A stretch of 46,387 nt of DNA, taken from assembly GCA_943704495.1 (NCBI GenBank), contig CALSCR010001423.1, forward strand, positions 1 to 46,387, written 5' to 3'. The first letter of the stretch is position 1. Every line of letters begins with the position of its first letter. Source of the stretch: Pigoraptor chileana (taxonomy: Eukaryota > Opisthokonta > Filasterea). The position numbers and the translations under genes are program-made. The notes beneath the pieces were generated by a model. It was not told where the DNA came from. It saw nothing but the letters and a program-made list of their open reading frames with translations, and searched no databases. Below, one piece after another: positions 32,955 through 45,652 of this stretch.

Positions 32955-35900
32955 ATGCCGTTCTGGAGCCGATCCACCGCTTCTGCGCAAGAGGTTGCAG
33001 GCAAGAAGGCGGCCGCAGGTGGCAAGGGCGCGGCGGCGGCAAATCCCTTTGCGGAATACGGCATCGAGGATTCGGACCTTGCCGATGCTGGCGATGCACA
33101 AGTGCGTGTTTCGTACGTTCGTTAACTTGCTTAATTGCAGTGAATTGTGCGTGGGTGCTTCGTTATCCACTTTGATTGTGTGTGCAGATAGAGGTGGTTG
33201 ACTCATGCTATGCCGCCCAACGCACCCAACGCAGCACGATGACGTTGATGCCCTTGCAAGTGCCGCACTCGCCAGTGCCAATGTGGATGACGACGCTGAC
33301 GTTGAATTGACGGAGGAAGACATGAATGATCCCGAGCTGCTGGTGTGTATGTTGAGGTCTCAGATGAGGGCAATGCCCCCAGTGGCGTCGTGCCTGTACG
33401 TAGTCTGCAAATAGACACTCGCTGTGGCACAATATCCCGAATCCCGTCTCAGTCTAACTTAACCCTGGCCCTATACCATGCACACACACGCAAACACACA
33501 TACACAGTCGCAACTCAAGGAGTTTGGCTACACGTCCGACGAGGGAGAAAAAAAGCACGACAGCCCACCTGCAAAAAGCCGGAGAATCGACAAGACACCT
33601 GTGGCGCATGATCCAGATGCCGAAGCTGCGGCCGAGCTGAAGCGGCTTGAAGCCGGGAGTGCGGATGATGGCGGGGATGCCGCCGGTGAAGCGGAGATCA
33701 GAGCACTTGTCATGCTGCGGATCTCAGAGTACAGGGCGGCTGCGCTCGGCTGCAAGGCGGCGGGGGACATGGCGGGCGCAAAGCAGATGCTGCTGCGCAC
33801 ACGTGACCTGCAGCAGCTCGCTGAAGACGCGAACTCAGGGCTTCCCATCGACACGGCGCGGATACCAGGCCCTCCGCCAGCGCCAGTCACACCCGCACCC
33901 GCGCCCGCATCCGCACCCGCACAGCTGCCCTCAAAGCAGAGTCTGCAGCCAGGCACTGCGCCAGCCCGCACACCCTCGCCACAGACCGCCCCCGCAGCAC
34001 GTGGAAGCAAGTCATCGCCCGTCGTGGCTGCGAAATCAGCAAAAGAGACGCGTGGATCTGTGGCCGCGGGAATTGAGGACGAGCTAGAGCGCGAGGTCGC
34101 CAAGGTGTGGCTAACCTCTGTGGCAGTGCACGTCTGTGTCTGTGTGCAAATGTGTGCCCATGTGCCTGGCTTCAGAGCACACACATCGCAGCGAGTGCGG
34201 AAATTATGTGTGTTGACTCGCACGCTTTTCTTGCCGTCACTTCTGCGACTGCCGTTAATCCGCTGTGCCGGTGCTGTGGTATCTCGTTTGCTTTCAGCGC
34301 GCCCCATTGCTTGCCGCAGGAGGCGATGTCTATGATCGACTGGAGGCCGCGCTGCAGCACCAGGCGGACAGCTGCCAGGAGAAGGCCAAGGATTACTACG
34401 GCCGCGGTATGTGCTTTTGTGCGTGGTTTGTTGATGTTGTATGGGGTGGGTGAGCTCCTGTGCAGACTCCCAATTGTTGTGCCTCTCTACTCCCGAATGT
34501 CATTGTGGGTGATTGATCTCTGCGTGCGTGCGGGTGGGATGAACTGTCTTGTCTGGCCGTTCGCAGGCGAGAAGGAAGCCGCCGTCAAGTACTACATGGA
34601 GAAGAAAAAGGCTCTTCAGGACATTGACTCGATTCGCACCGCACGCGCACACGGCGATCCGCCCCCGCGCTTCCGGTACGAAGACCGTGTCCAGAGTGTG
34701 ACAAGGTGGGTGGTCGGCGCGTTGTTAGGGTTAAGGTGAGGTTAGGGTTGCTGCCGGCATGCTACAGTCAACGCGCTACCGTGCATATTTGATGTGTTGC
34801 TTTTGTGGAGAGAATCGCACTATTGTGTTGTTGGTGGGGCTGCGCATATTGTCTGGTGCTGCGTAGGCCGCTGTGCTTGCGCTGTGTGTGATTGCACTGC
34901 TACTCAGCTGACTTTTAAAAGCTCACGTGAATTTATGGCTCTGCCCACGCCATTTCGGGCTCGCTCTAAACCCAAACGCAATCCGACATTGTCACTGCAG
35001 AACATTCTCCAATCTGCACGATGAGGAGCTTGAGCTTGTGATTGTCGCGGCAAACAACGTCAAGCCGCCCGCCGGCGTCGCGCCAAAGGATCTTGAGCTC
35101 ATTGTCCAGTATGAACTTGCCTTCCCCAATGCGGATGCGCCGCAGAAGGGCGCCACCCGCGTCGTCAAGGGAACGCCGCATCCGGGTGAGCCTAGGCAGC
35201 GGATGCAACGCGGCGTGCTTTGTTGCCGCAGAATTACCTGCCCCGGATCTCTGAATCATGTGTGTCTGATTCATGTGTGTGTGTCTTGGATTCCTGTCAG
35301 TCCCGCACTAGCCTACGGTTGGGGTTAGGGTTTTGCTGGGTTAGGGTTGGGGCTGCCGTCACAAGTGGAGTCTGCCTGGCTCACTTACGCAATGTGTGCA
35401 TTTTCTCCCCCCTTTTGTTCTTTCCGTTTTGTTACAATTCAATCAGAGTATGACTCAACACATAAGCTGCAGATCGAACGTCGGAAGGCGCCGCAGGATC
35501 GGTTTGTGAAGTTCATGAAAAAGAAGCGCGGCGTCATTACACTCGACGTTATCCACCAGAAGAAATCGGGATTTGGTTTCATACAGAAGGATGTTTCCGT
35601 CGGCCGCGCCGAGATTGCGCTCGAGCCATTGGCGACCGTCGCAGAGAGCCGGCAGACAGTTGAGGTGCGATTGGGCTGCTGCAGTTGTGGGGATGTGCGA
35701 CGGCGGCTGCTTTTTGTCTGCTGTTCGCGTGTGGTGAACTGCATGTCCTACAAACACCCACGGCTTCTCCACATACGTGCGAGGAACTTAAATTCGCATT
35801 ATGCTGTCTGTCGGTGGGAATATCCCGCCACCATCACTCGCGCTTGGGTGCCTGACTGACTCGCCCCTACTCTTGTCTTGTGCAACAGATTTGTGAGGGA

Positions 35901-36673
35901 AAGAAGCAAACGGGCGGGAAAGTCTCTGTCATTCTGCGCGTGCGCGATCCCCTCCTCTGCAAGGATGTGCAATCGGTCACGGAGCGGTGGGTGGTACTGG
36001 AAGGTTATGGGTCGTCCCCACAGCCTGCACAACAACAGCAACAACAACAACAACCGCTGCGACAAGAGCCGCAACAACCCCGGGTGCACACGCCAGTGCC
36101 AGCGGAGTTGCCTGTGCCACCACAGACACCACAGACACCACAAACACCACAAACACCACAGACCAAAGCACCCGCGCAAGAAGCGAAGAGCGTAAGCTCA
36201 GCGAAGGCCGCTGCCGCGCCATCCCATGCCCCGGATGATGACGACGATCTCGATGATCCCGACAGGTGCGTTCTTGTTTTGTTGTTTTTGGTTTGTCTTT
36301 TATTTTTTACTGCTGTCAACTGTTTATTTTTGGCAGATGAGCATGTCTAATGGCTACTACGTGTTGTCCGTGTGTGTGTGTGCGTGTGTCTATGTGCAGT
36401 GTCGACAACATGGACAGCAACAACGTCCTTGAGCAGGAGATGGAGGCCGTCACGGCGAAGATCGGTGCACTGCAGGCGGCTCGCAAGCCCCCCCCGGAGG
36501 ACCTTGTCGACCGCAAGCAGCAAATCGAATTGAAGCTGCAGCTGCTTGTCATTCAAGTCCAGACAGGCCAACTCACCATGGACGGTATGTACCGCAGGCG
36601 TCGAATGTATTGCGTGTGGTTGTGGCGAGTCCGTGTTTGTGTGCGTGTGTGTGTATATATGTGTGTGTGTGCG

Positions 36674-36706
<33 letters not shown>

Positions 36707-37106
36707 ATGTGTGTGTCTGTATGTCTGTGTGTATGTGTGTCTGTGTGTGTGTATATGTATAGTGTGTGTGTGTATGTGTGTCTGTGTGTGTCTCTATGTC
36801 TGTGTGTGTGTTTGTATGTCTGTGTGTGTATGTGTGCGGTGCGTCCTTAGATGCTTTGTTTGGCACCGCGGCTGTGTATTGTCCCGCCAACAACAGTGTT
36901 TGCAATCCAACCAAATTGTGGATGGCATCTCCCACTCACGTGACACAGGTTATCTCGGCCGAGTACGGGCACGCATCATTGCCGACAAAAAACTTGCACT
37001 GCGCCTTCGCGACAAAGGGCGTGTGGACGACGCCAAACTTGTCATGAACCGCATCAAGACCATGCAGAAGGAGGTCGAGGAAGCGGAGGCAGCGGCCGAC
37101 GAGTAA
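32955..37106 (+). CDS. CC2D1/Lgd, DM14 and C2 domain ESCRT-III regulator (10 exons, 740 aa)
   Basis: Cytosolic endosomal protein; Drosophila Lgd and human CC2D1A/B bind the ESCRT-III subunit Shrub/CHMP4 through DM14 domains. Exons: 32955-33101, 33235-33342, 33508-34104, 34298-34406, 34567-34705, 35001-35185, 35447-35664, 35889-36265, 36400-36584, 36949-37106; GT-AG, in phase. An acidic N-terminus (LTEEDMNDPELL) leads to a first DM14-like helical hairpin at about 148-205 (YRAAALGCKAAGDMAGAKQM) and a second at about 293-350 (EKAKDYYGRGEKEAAVKYYM). The C2 domain spans about 367-550 (EELELVIVAANNV, KLQIERRKAPQDRF, FIQKDVSVGRAEIALEPL), with basic KFMKKKRG. A Gln-rich and TPQ-repeat linker follows, then the C-terminal helical module (NVLEQEMEAV, GYLGRVRARIIADKKLA) typical of the family. 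I count two DM14-like units rather than the four of animal members. Confidence 0.9.
36628..36840 (+). repeat. TG-rich tract in CC2D1 intron 9
   Basis: About 200 bases of TGTGTGTCTGTATG units on the sense strand, in the 5' two thirds of the intron. Confidence 0.9.
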
Positions 37107-37852
37107 ACCGATGCTAATACGCAGCGTAACAGTGCGCGACGAAACACAAGGCTTCTCTTCAGTGGCGTATTTGCGTGTGACATTCGCAAAAGACGTCAGC
37201 ACCCATGAATATATTTCACCCAAACCCTCACTCTATCAACCCTAACTCTATGGGCGGCTGTACTGGAATCAATTACGTGAGACTCGCCCTCGCCTATAGC
37301 ACGGCATATCTCCATGTCAGCACTGGAAGTAGTGTGAGCATAGCAGCCAGCTTGACGATACAAACCGCAAGGGGAGTGGAAGTGCATGACTGCATGACAG
37401 CTGCAAACGCAGGGCGCCATTCAAGTATAGCGCGTGAAATTGGTCGTCGTTAAACTGTGAAAGATTACGTTGCATTTCGGCTCTCAAATTGAACTCGATA
37501 AATAGGTTTTCTTGTTCAAGTCACGTGCCGCTCGTGCTCACTGACACTCACTGCGACGTGCGATTACTTGCTTTTCCCTCCTTTGCAAACACACAACCAA
37601 TAATATACAGCCCAGAGTATGTCTGTTCCATAGTAATATCTCGTCTCTCTATGACAGACGCCCATGGGCACAGCGCCTACGACACTGACTTGATGCCTAC
37701 GTCATGAGAACACATTTCCTCACGGATGATCAGCCGATGACACGGATGCCCTCTGATTGAGTTTTTGCATCTGCGCAGCAGTTACTGTTCTCTCCCGCTC
37801 GACTTTGTTTCCGTCTGGCACCGCACACGCACTCTGGTCGCGAGTGAGGCGC
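37107..37852. other. Spacer between CC2D1 and the RCC1-repeat gene
   Basis: Head-to-tail spacer holding the CC2D1 3' end and the promoter of the next gene. It has telomere-like AACCCTMACTCTAT units at 37213-37250. TGCGCAG at about 37776-37782 could be an acceptor, in which case the first exon of the next gene starts earlier than 37853. No separate gene is seen. Confidence 0.5.
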
Positions 37853-38810
37853 ATGGCGGGGATGGCGGGGATGGCGGGGATGGCGGGCCAGGTGTGGGGG
37901 CGTGCTGGGGCCAGTCCACTCTACACACTCACCAAGGCCATCGCGCTGGCCGACCACGCAGACCCCCACTTTGAAGGCACGTGACGCGCGGCAGTGCTTG
38001 TTTCGCTTTCTGCGAGTGCATCCTCTGCATGGACGCCTGAGGCAGTTTGCTGTGCTGCGTCAGTGTTGTCGCATCGTTTTATTTATTGTCTGTGTGTGAT
38101 TACAGTGGGGTCCATTGGCTGTGCGCCATAGACACTGGCTTCAATGACTGCATGTCTATTTGGAGAATGTATGCATCTGCTGTAGTGTTGTGTTTTAATG
38201 CTCTCGTTTGTCATTTATCGGCTCACTCGACGCGCGTCTCTGCTCCTTTCTCTCTCAATTGGCCATATTCGTCTCACAGTGCGCGATCAGCGGCGTGAAT
38301 TATTGTCTCCTGCGACGTCCTTGCTGTCGTTTTTTTCAGACGGCACGGGCAGTGGGACTGCGGTCGGCAATGTTGGCAGTGATGCTGCATTTGTGGCGGG
38401 AGGGAGTGGACTTGGCCACGGCGTGCTTCGGTTGGCGTCGTACGCAGAAACCGACAACTCGGCGGATGCGCTCTCTGTGCTCGCTGTCGTGTGCACGTCC
38501 GCGCAAAAATCAGACACCATTATGGGTGGGGAATCGAGAAGTAGATGGACGGATGCTGTGTCATGTGTGCGGTGGGAGTGGAGTAGAGAGCGAGAAGTAT
38601 GACGGCTGGAGAGCCCTTCTCGCCGCAGAGAAGTGAATAGCGATCATGGGAGTGCGTGCACATCCACATCATGCGTGCAATGTATTCTGGGGCCATAATT
38701 GCGAATGACTATATCGTTTTACCACAGCATTCGTACTGACAGTCACAACGGCTTTGATCCATACCAAACACACACACACACACACACACATACATACACA
38801 CACATATATG

Positions 38811-38841
<31 letters not shown>

Positions 38842-41800
38842 ATATACACACACACACTCACAAACACATATACACACACATACTCACACAAACACACACG
38901 CACACGCACACATACATACATTCACATATACACACACACACACTCACAAACACACACACACTCATAAACACATACACACTCACAAACACACAAAAACACA
39001 CACATGCACACTCTCACACACATAAATACACAGTGCGCATGCGCAGGGGGGGTCTGCCGCCGCGCGTGCGCTTGATTCCTCTGCCCTCGCGTGATGCGCA
39101 CGTGGCGGCGCTCACAATAAGCCCCGACTGCCAACGGATTGCTACCATTGGCGATGACCTTTCTGTTCACGTTACGCAAGTGCCCTGGCCGACAGCGCAA
39201 CGAGTGCCCAGTCCAACAGACGAGGTGTGTGTGTGTGTACATGTCTGCGTGTTTGGGTGGCGTGCATGTGTGTGTGTGTGTGTGTGTGTGCGCATACCTG
39301 GCTTACGTGAGCTCTTCCCGCCCTTTCCTCTGCCACATATTGTCGCCATGCAGCCAATCACCGCCGCGGCCAAGCCCTCGCGCACTGGGTCTGTCTCTGC
39401 CGCAAAATGGTGGCGGAGTGCTAAGGGAACTGACTACGTTGTGATTGCATCGACGGTGTGTGCACGGTGCGCATGCGCCCAATTGTGCGTGCGTGCTTGT
39501 GTGTGCGTGTGTGTGTGTATTGTGTGTGTGCGAGGGTGTGTGTGTATGTGTGTATATATGTGTGTGTATGTGTGCGTGTGTGTGTCTCTGTATGTGTGCG
39601 TGTGTGTGTGTGCGTGTGTGGCGATGTGTGTTAGTTGTATATGTAAGTTCTCGCTTTCCTATTTTTTTTGCATTTCCGTTTTGCGGAGTAACGGGGCACA
39701 TTACTTAGTTACGGCAAACTGCACAACACCGGATTGTCTCGCTTATCAGAGTGTCGTAACCCTCGCACTGATATTTACTCACATCCACATCAACCCGATT
39801 TGATGTCACATTCTATGGGGCGCCTTCTGCAGCGCGGCTGTCTTTATATTGTTGACGTACAAATGCGCACCCTTGCACACACCGTGCAACTCGGCCGCGG
39901 GGCGCGGATTGTGCGTATACACATTGAGCGTGACGACCGTCTGCAGCAGCGGTGTGTGCTCCTGGCAGTGGTGCGCGCGGCGATGACAGCCGCAACCGAG
40001 TACCGGTGTGTTGTGCTTGAGCAGAGCGGCGAATCGCTCGTCGACGCGCCCGCGAACGTGGCCTTCCAGCCGACGCTGCTGTCCGTTCCGCCGAACTGCA
40101 TCGACGTCTCGCTTCTGCCGACGTCACGTGGGCCGCGCATCGTGGTGCTCGCGGGCGATGCCCCGAGTGCGGAGGATGCCGCCCGCGCAGAGCGCCGTGG
40201 CAGTGCGGCCGCCAGCGGGGGTCACGTGCAGCCGCGCGTGCGCCCGTGTGCCGTGTCGCTATTTGATGCGTTTCTCGTTATGCATGCAGCCTTCTCTCTG
40301 GACGTCGCCGAGGGAGGCGGCGTTGCGCTTCCCTGCGGAGGTCCCTGGTACTCGCTGTGTCCGTCGCCCGCAGACGGCGTCCCGGCGCGCCTCTCTGTAC
40401 TCCTCGCACACCACTCGCCCCTCTCTCGCAATCGGCTCCCTGCCCTCCTTCCCTTGCAGCAGTTCCCTCTGGACGACGGTGACATTCTGCTTGCGTGTCG
40501 CAGTCTTGGTGGGACTCCGGCCTCCGTGGCACGATCGGGGACGCGGGCACTGGAAGGCTGCGTTGTGGTGACGACGCGCGGCGTGTACGAGTGCCGCCAG
40601 CTGTCGGCGCCGGAAGACATATTCATTGATGCGGCAGTGGCCTGGTCGGATCCGTTTCCGTTTGGCATCGGCCTTGATCTCGACGTGCTGTCCCTCTGCC
40701 GCACTGCGAGCGACGCGTGCGCAGGCGCTGGCGATGCAGAGACGGCAGTGCGGCTCCATCTCCAGGCGGCGTCACCGGCCGACAAGGGCCACCCGGATGC
40801 ACTCGCCGCACGCCTTGCTGCATCCGGGGCGGTGGCATCGGCGGTCACGTGCGTGCGTGCGGTGGTGCAGGCAGCGCAGCAGGGCCGGCAGGGCGCCGAC
40901 CCGCTGGACAGATCCACGGCAGTAGGCGGGCGGCGCGAGCTCTCGGCAGTGGCGGTTGCTGCTGCCGGCGGCGAGACGCTCATTCGGCGGATGGCCAACC
41001 TGGCGCTGCTCTGCCGGGCGTACGGCGTGCTTGCGGAGGCGGCGGACTCGCACGCAGACAGTGCGTTGGAGGCGTGGGAGCGAACGGCCGCACGCCACGC
41101 CGAGTGGTTCTGCGGCAGCGTGGGCGACGGCGTGGGGAGTTCGCGGGCCGTGGCCACCGGGAGGGAGTTTTACGGGCTGGACTCGGAAGATGAGGAGGGC
41201 GCGTCTCCCGCCAACGCACGTGAGCTCATGAATCTGTTTCTGCGGCGCAACTACAACTACCACGAGGGCGATGCACGGCGGTTGCTTGCCGCGCATGGCA
41301 TGGCGGATGCGCTCGTCGGCGGCTGCTGTCGGTCCCTGGACAAGGGGCTCGAGGAGGCCGCGGCGCACGGATCCATGCGGCTGTCGCGAGCGTCTCTCAT
41401 TGATGTGCTTGGGCAGCGCGACCGCAACGACGTCCTGGTGAGTGCATGTGTGCCGTGGGTGTGTGCTGGTTTGTGTCAGTGTGCGGGTGCTGTGTGTGGC
41501 AGTTTTGTCTGATGATTTATGCGTCGTGGGTTGACGTGGCCGAGTTTAGTGGCGACACATGTCTGTCTCCGCACACACACCCGCGCTGCGCTGACGCCCA
41601 GCACTTCCTTGTATGCAGAGTGCGCTCAGCAGGACGGCGCTCCTTGGGTCGCTGTCGCCCGACACACAGGCGCGCGTTGTGATGGACCATCCCGATGCTG
41701 CCCTGCGCTGCATTCCCCTCATGCGCGCGCTCGTTCCTCTGCTCTCCCGCGGCGTCCTTGCCGATGTTGTGCGGTTCGCAGACCCGACGCGCCTGCCCCT

Positions 41801-44232
41801 GCGCCGCCTGCTGACGGGGCTGGCACGTGACTCTATCGGTGAGCGCGCCGCGGCCGTCGAGCTTTTCTTCCTCGCCCTTGCGCAGCTGGACAGCGATACC
41901 AAACGCGGACATGGTCACGTGGTGCGGCACGTGCAGTATCAGCGCCCGGCTGTGGATGCTGTAAAGCGAATTCGGCCGACCGTTGTCGCAGTTGGTGCGA
42001 GTCACGTGCTTGCCGTTACTACGGCCGGTCACGTGTACGCGTGGGGAGAGCCGAGCGGCGGCCGGTTGGGGCTGGGCGACCTCGTTGAGAGCGGAGGCGC
42101 GTGCATTCCCACACGACTTGAGGTTCTGCGCATCACGGGGATCCGGGTGGCGTCGGTGGCGTGCGGAAGCGAGCACTCGCTGGCCCTGGTGGAGGGGGGC
42201 GCCGCGGTGCTTGCGTTTGGGGTCAACGACCGCGGGCAGCTGGGGCTTGGGGACCGGCAGTCACGTGCCCGTCCAACACCCGTCGCATCGCTCGCGGGGC
42301 GGGGCGTGCGCGCCGTGGCGTGTGGAGGCAAGCACTCCCTCGCAATTGCGGAGGACGGTCACGTGTTTGCGTGGGGCGCGGGGACCCACGGGCAGACGGC
42401 GCTCGGGTACGGTGGCAACGCCGACGCAACACTCCCAGTCATGCCCCGCGCGCTTCACGACTGGGTGTTTGTCCAGGTGTCCGGGGGTAACGCGCACAGC
42501 GCCTGCCTGACGTCCGACGGGCGTGTAGTCACCTTCGGGGAGACGACCGGCCGCGAGGACTCGGCACTTGCCGCGCCAATAGAAGGTCTGCCCCCTGTTT
42601 CCCACGTGGCTTGCGGGCGGCGATTTGGCGTTGCCGCGGCTGAGGGATTCCTCGGGTGAGTTGTGCTTTTGTGTTCTCTTTGCTCTGTATGTGTGCGTGT
42701 GTTTGTGTGTGTGTGTTGGTGTTGTGTGTGTGTGTTGGTGTTGTGTGTGTGTGTTTGTTTGTGTGTGTGTGTGCGTGTCGGTGATGATCGACCGCACCGT
42801 CTTCTTTTGCTGTCTCCTGACATTGCGTCCCTCTGTTTTTTCCTCCCTCATGTCCAGTGGCGTCCACGTCTGGGGTCACTTTGCGGACGATGAGAAGGAG
42901 CGGTCGACGTCGCGCCGCTCATTGTCCCTGACGCCCTCACCCGCCCCCAAGGACCGCACGCCCAGCAGCCTTGCCGCACACATGGCCTCCGCCGGCGCAC
43001 CAAATAGTGCGACTTGGACGGCCGCGCGGGTTCTGCCCATGCCTTTGGACGGCGCCGTTGTGTGCGTCTCGGCGGGCGCCAACCACGGGCTGCTGACGAC
43101 CACATCCGGGTCTGTGTATGCCTTTGGGGCTGGGGACCGTGGGCAGCTGGGCATGTGCGACCGCCGCCGCTGGGGCTCTGGCCGCGCCCTCATCGTGCAG
43201 GAGGGCGAAAGAGGCTCCATTGTCGAGCGCACATCAGAGGTCGTTGCGGCGGGCGACGACTTTTCCGTTGCCGTCGACGAGAGCGGCGCCGTGCTCGCGT
43301 GGGGGCGTGGCGATCGTGGCCAGCTGGGCATTCCCGGTGACTGCGCCGATCGCCTGGCGCCGTCGACACTGCCGAGCATTAATCTGGTCGATCGCGGCGA
43401 TGGCGTTGGTCCTGACACGGAGGCAGTCGACGGGTACGGTGTGCGCCCCGGCGTCGCGGATGAGGCGGCGTCTCCTTTGCACTTGCCGTCCAGTGGTGCG
43501 TCGTCGCTGTCCCACTTTGCTGAGCGACTGGGTGGGCTGTACAGGAACCATGCGGTCATGGCGGTGTGTGTGGATGCCGGTGCCTGGGACGGCGCCGCGC
43601 AGGCGTGTGCTACGGCGGGGGTGGGCGATCGCGAGCGCGGTCTTGAATTTGAACTGCGCGCGGTTCTTGCTGACGGCCACTCGGCCTCGGTGGATGCGGC
43701 ACTGGGTGTGCTCTGCGCCGCACTGGACCGCTCCGTGGATGCTGCGTCAGGTATCGTGGATGAGGCTGTGCTTGCCAGTGCGCTTGTCGCGTGGGAGGTG
43801 TCGGGGCTTCCCGCGGCCGCGCTGGAAGGGGCGCTTGCTAGTCCCGACCGCCTGTCGTCTGTCGCCCCGGTGCTGGCCCGTCTCGCCCTCTCTGCGCACG
43901 CGCGGCAAAGTGGCCGCGGCGCAGACACTGTTGCCGGTGGTCGCCGAGAGGATGAGTCGGATGGGGCGGCGGTGGTGGGCCGCACCCTGGGCGCGTTCAG
44001 TGGGCGTTTGTGGAGTGCCATTGCGTGTGCCGTCGCGAGAGTTTCTGCGGCAAGTGAGAACGTGCGGGTGGATGGGGCACGTGCACATGGGGCCGGTCCA
44101 TTCGGTGTGGCTCCGGCTCCGCAGTCACGTGCCCGTTCTGTGATCCGCAACGCCATCAGCGAGCTCCAGACAGCGGTCCGCGTGACAGCCGTGGGTAACA
44201 CGACGCGCCTTGGGATGGGCGTGGTGCACTGA
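37853..44232 (+). CDS. Large beta-propeller / helical / RCC1-repeat protein, family unassigned (7 exons, 1,539 aa)
   Basis: I recognise the domains but not the protein. Exons: 37853-37976, 38340-38525, 39034-39224, 39354-39455, 39833-41437, 41619-42655, 42858-44232, all joining in phase. The N-terminal 500 residues read as a non-canonical propeller (HVAALTISPDCQRIATIGDD, WWRSAKGTDYVVIAST then RGCLYIVDVQM). About 540-850 is Ala-rich and helical, resembling an alpha-solenoid (LFLRRNYNYHEGDARRLLAA). RCC1 repeats span about 853-1245 (VVAVGASHVLAVTTAGHVYA, ACGSEHSLALVE, AFGVNDRGQLGLGD, ACGGKHSLAIAEDGHVFAWG, SAGANHGLLTT, AGDDFSVAVDESG), with a Ser/Pro-rich loop in one blade, and are followed by more helices. 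Propeller-solenoid order is common in vesicle coat and tethering proteins, but that is only a structural analogy. Exon 1 begins with four MAG repeats and uses a GC donor (GAAG|GCACGT); it is the least certain exon. Confidence 0.8.
38765..39030. repeat. (CA)n tract in intron 2 of the RCC1-repeat gene
   Basis: About 265 bases of CA repeats with CATATACACAC and CTCACAAACAC variants, running up to the acceptor at 39033, so the polypyrimidine tract is replaced by alternating CA. Confidence 0.95.
39455..39632 (+). repeat. TG tract in intron 4 of the RCC1-repeat gene
   Basis: TG-rich sequence starting directly at the donor (GTGTGTGC) and continuing for about 175 bases on the sense strand. Confidence 0.85.
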
Positions 44233-45652
44233 CGACTGGGTGGCCTGTCCCGATTGGAGGAGGATGGGCGGCTGTTTGTTCCCCGCGTGCAGCAACGCAA
44301 CCAGTGGATGTCATTTATTAACCTATAAACTCGTTGCCACCATACGCGGCACTCGGGGACATCCCTCCTCCTCGCGGATGTGCGTGTGAACCGAGCTCAG
44401 AGCGGCCGCAAGTGCAGTAGCAACGTCCTCACCGAGACGGACTGCGCGCAGTGGGCAAGCGGTGAAAAGGCACCAATTTTCTGTTTACAAAATCGTCCAA
44501 AATAAAATTGGTTCTGCACAGTGGGAATCAGCAGCGCCATGCCACATACCAACAAAAGACAGCTGCCACTTTTCAATTCCGTTTGTGCCACCGCTGTTAC
44601 TTGGGCTCGGTGTCAGTCAAGGTCGAATTTGGTTATTCTTCAGTTTCGACTCACTCAGCCTCATTTAGTACTTTAGAGATGCCCGAAGTGGACTGCCCTC
44701 GGCTGAGTACTGCAAGTCTTGTGGGTTGAGAAATTCGACAGCAGCAATGGCGCGACCGATTTATATCGACGTGGGAGGAGGGCGCACATTAGTAATAAGC
44801 GTGAGTCCCTCAGGTGGGCGATGGAGAGGAGTGCTGAGCCGTACTGACTACAGCACAGCCAGTGTTCTTCCGATATCTAGACACTAATCGTACTGAAAAC
44901 AACCAAATGAGTTACTTATCGCCGGGAAAACAACTGACCCCAATGAAACCACCTGCTCACCAAAGAACCGCGTGCAAATATGCCCTCAAACGCAACCGTA
45001 AATACGCCACAGTCGAACACGGCATTGCGAAAAAGAGTCCACCGACAGTCGGACGCTGCACATTTGTATAGCGGCCTGAGACTGCCTTGCATATACTCAT
45101 CTGTGAGTCGGCTGTGCATCATGCTGCAGTAATGGCCTGTCGCGTAACACACGTAACACACACCATTGGTTCCATTACTATGGAACGATTAAACTGAGGG
45201 CTACTCAACAAGCGAGGCGACACGCACAGACGTCCCATGGACAGGCACGCACAGACGGCACTGCACTGCAAGACAATCCTGTGACACATACGCTGTGCAT
45301 TAACGCATAACTAAGCAGCAGTCGAGCGCGATTCCGCGCCCAAAAAAGGACCGGTGTGCCGCTAACTTGCTTGAAAAAGCCAGTTGAAAGTGGTCGACGC
45401 ACAACAGACAGCAATATCCCGGATGCAGCACCGCACCAGCGAACTTAAGCCAGACGAAGAGCTGACATGGGTCACGTAGCAAACTTAACCCTAACCCTAA
45501 CTGACACCACAGCTGACAATCACCGAAGAACAGGCGCAAGGACAGCACACATACATGCATCGACTTCATTGCTACTCAGTCGCACAGGCCAGTCACGTGG
45601 CGCAATCTCACGCCACATGAAACGAAACCTTACGATGGATGAACTCGCGCCG
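44233..45652. other. Convergent spacer, no gene seen
   Basis: Between the RCC1-repeat gene stop and the stop of the partial minus-strand gene. AATAAA near 44504 may be a poly(A) signal. Telomere-like TTAACCCTAACCCTAACTG is at 45486-45504. Several frames of 60-90 codons have no splice or family support. Confidence 0.5.

Noticed and set aside
38106-38164. Possible extra exon in the RCC1-repeat gene (GVHWLCAIDTGFNDCMSIW)
   Set aside because: It can be joined to exon 1 using a GT donor, but its own donor (AT|GTATGC) is out of phase with the next exon. Exon 1 to exon 2 through the GC donor is in phase without it. It could still be an alternative exon.
40222-41157. Antisense open frame of about 311 codons
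   Set aside because: Shadow of exon 5 of the RCC1-repeat gene; low-complexity Ala/Ser/Pro/Arg with no recognisable motif.
42876-44300. Long open frame (about 474 codons) antisense to the last exon of the RCC1-repeat gene
   Set aside because: Composition is Arg/Ser/Pro/Thr-rich as expected from the complement of GC-rich codons, and there is no domain. The plus strand carries clear RCC1 repeats.
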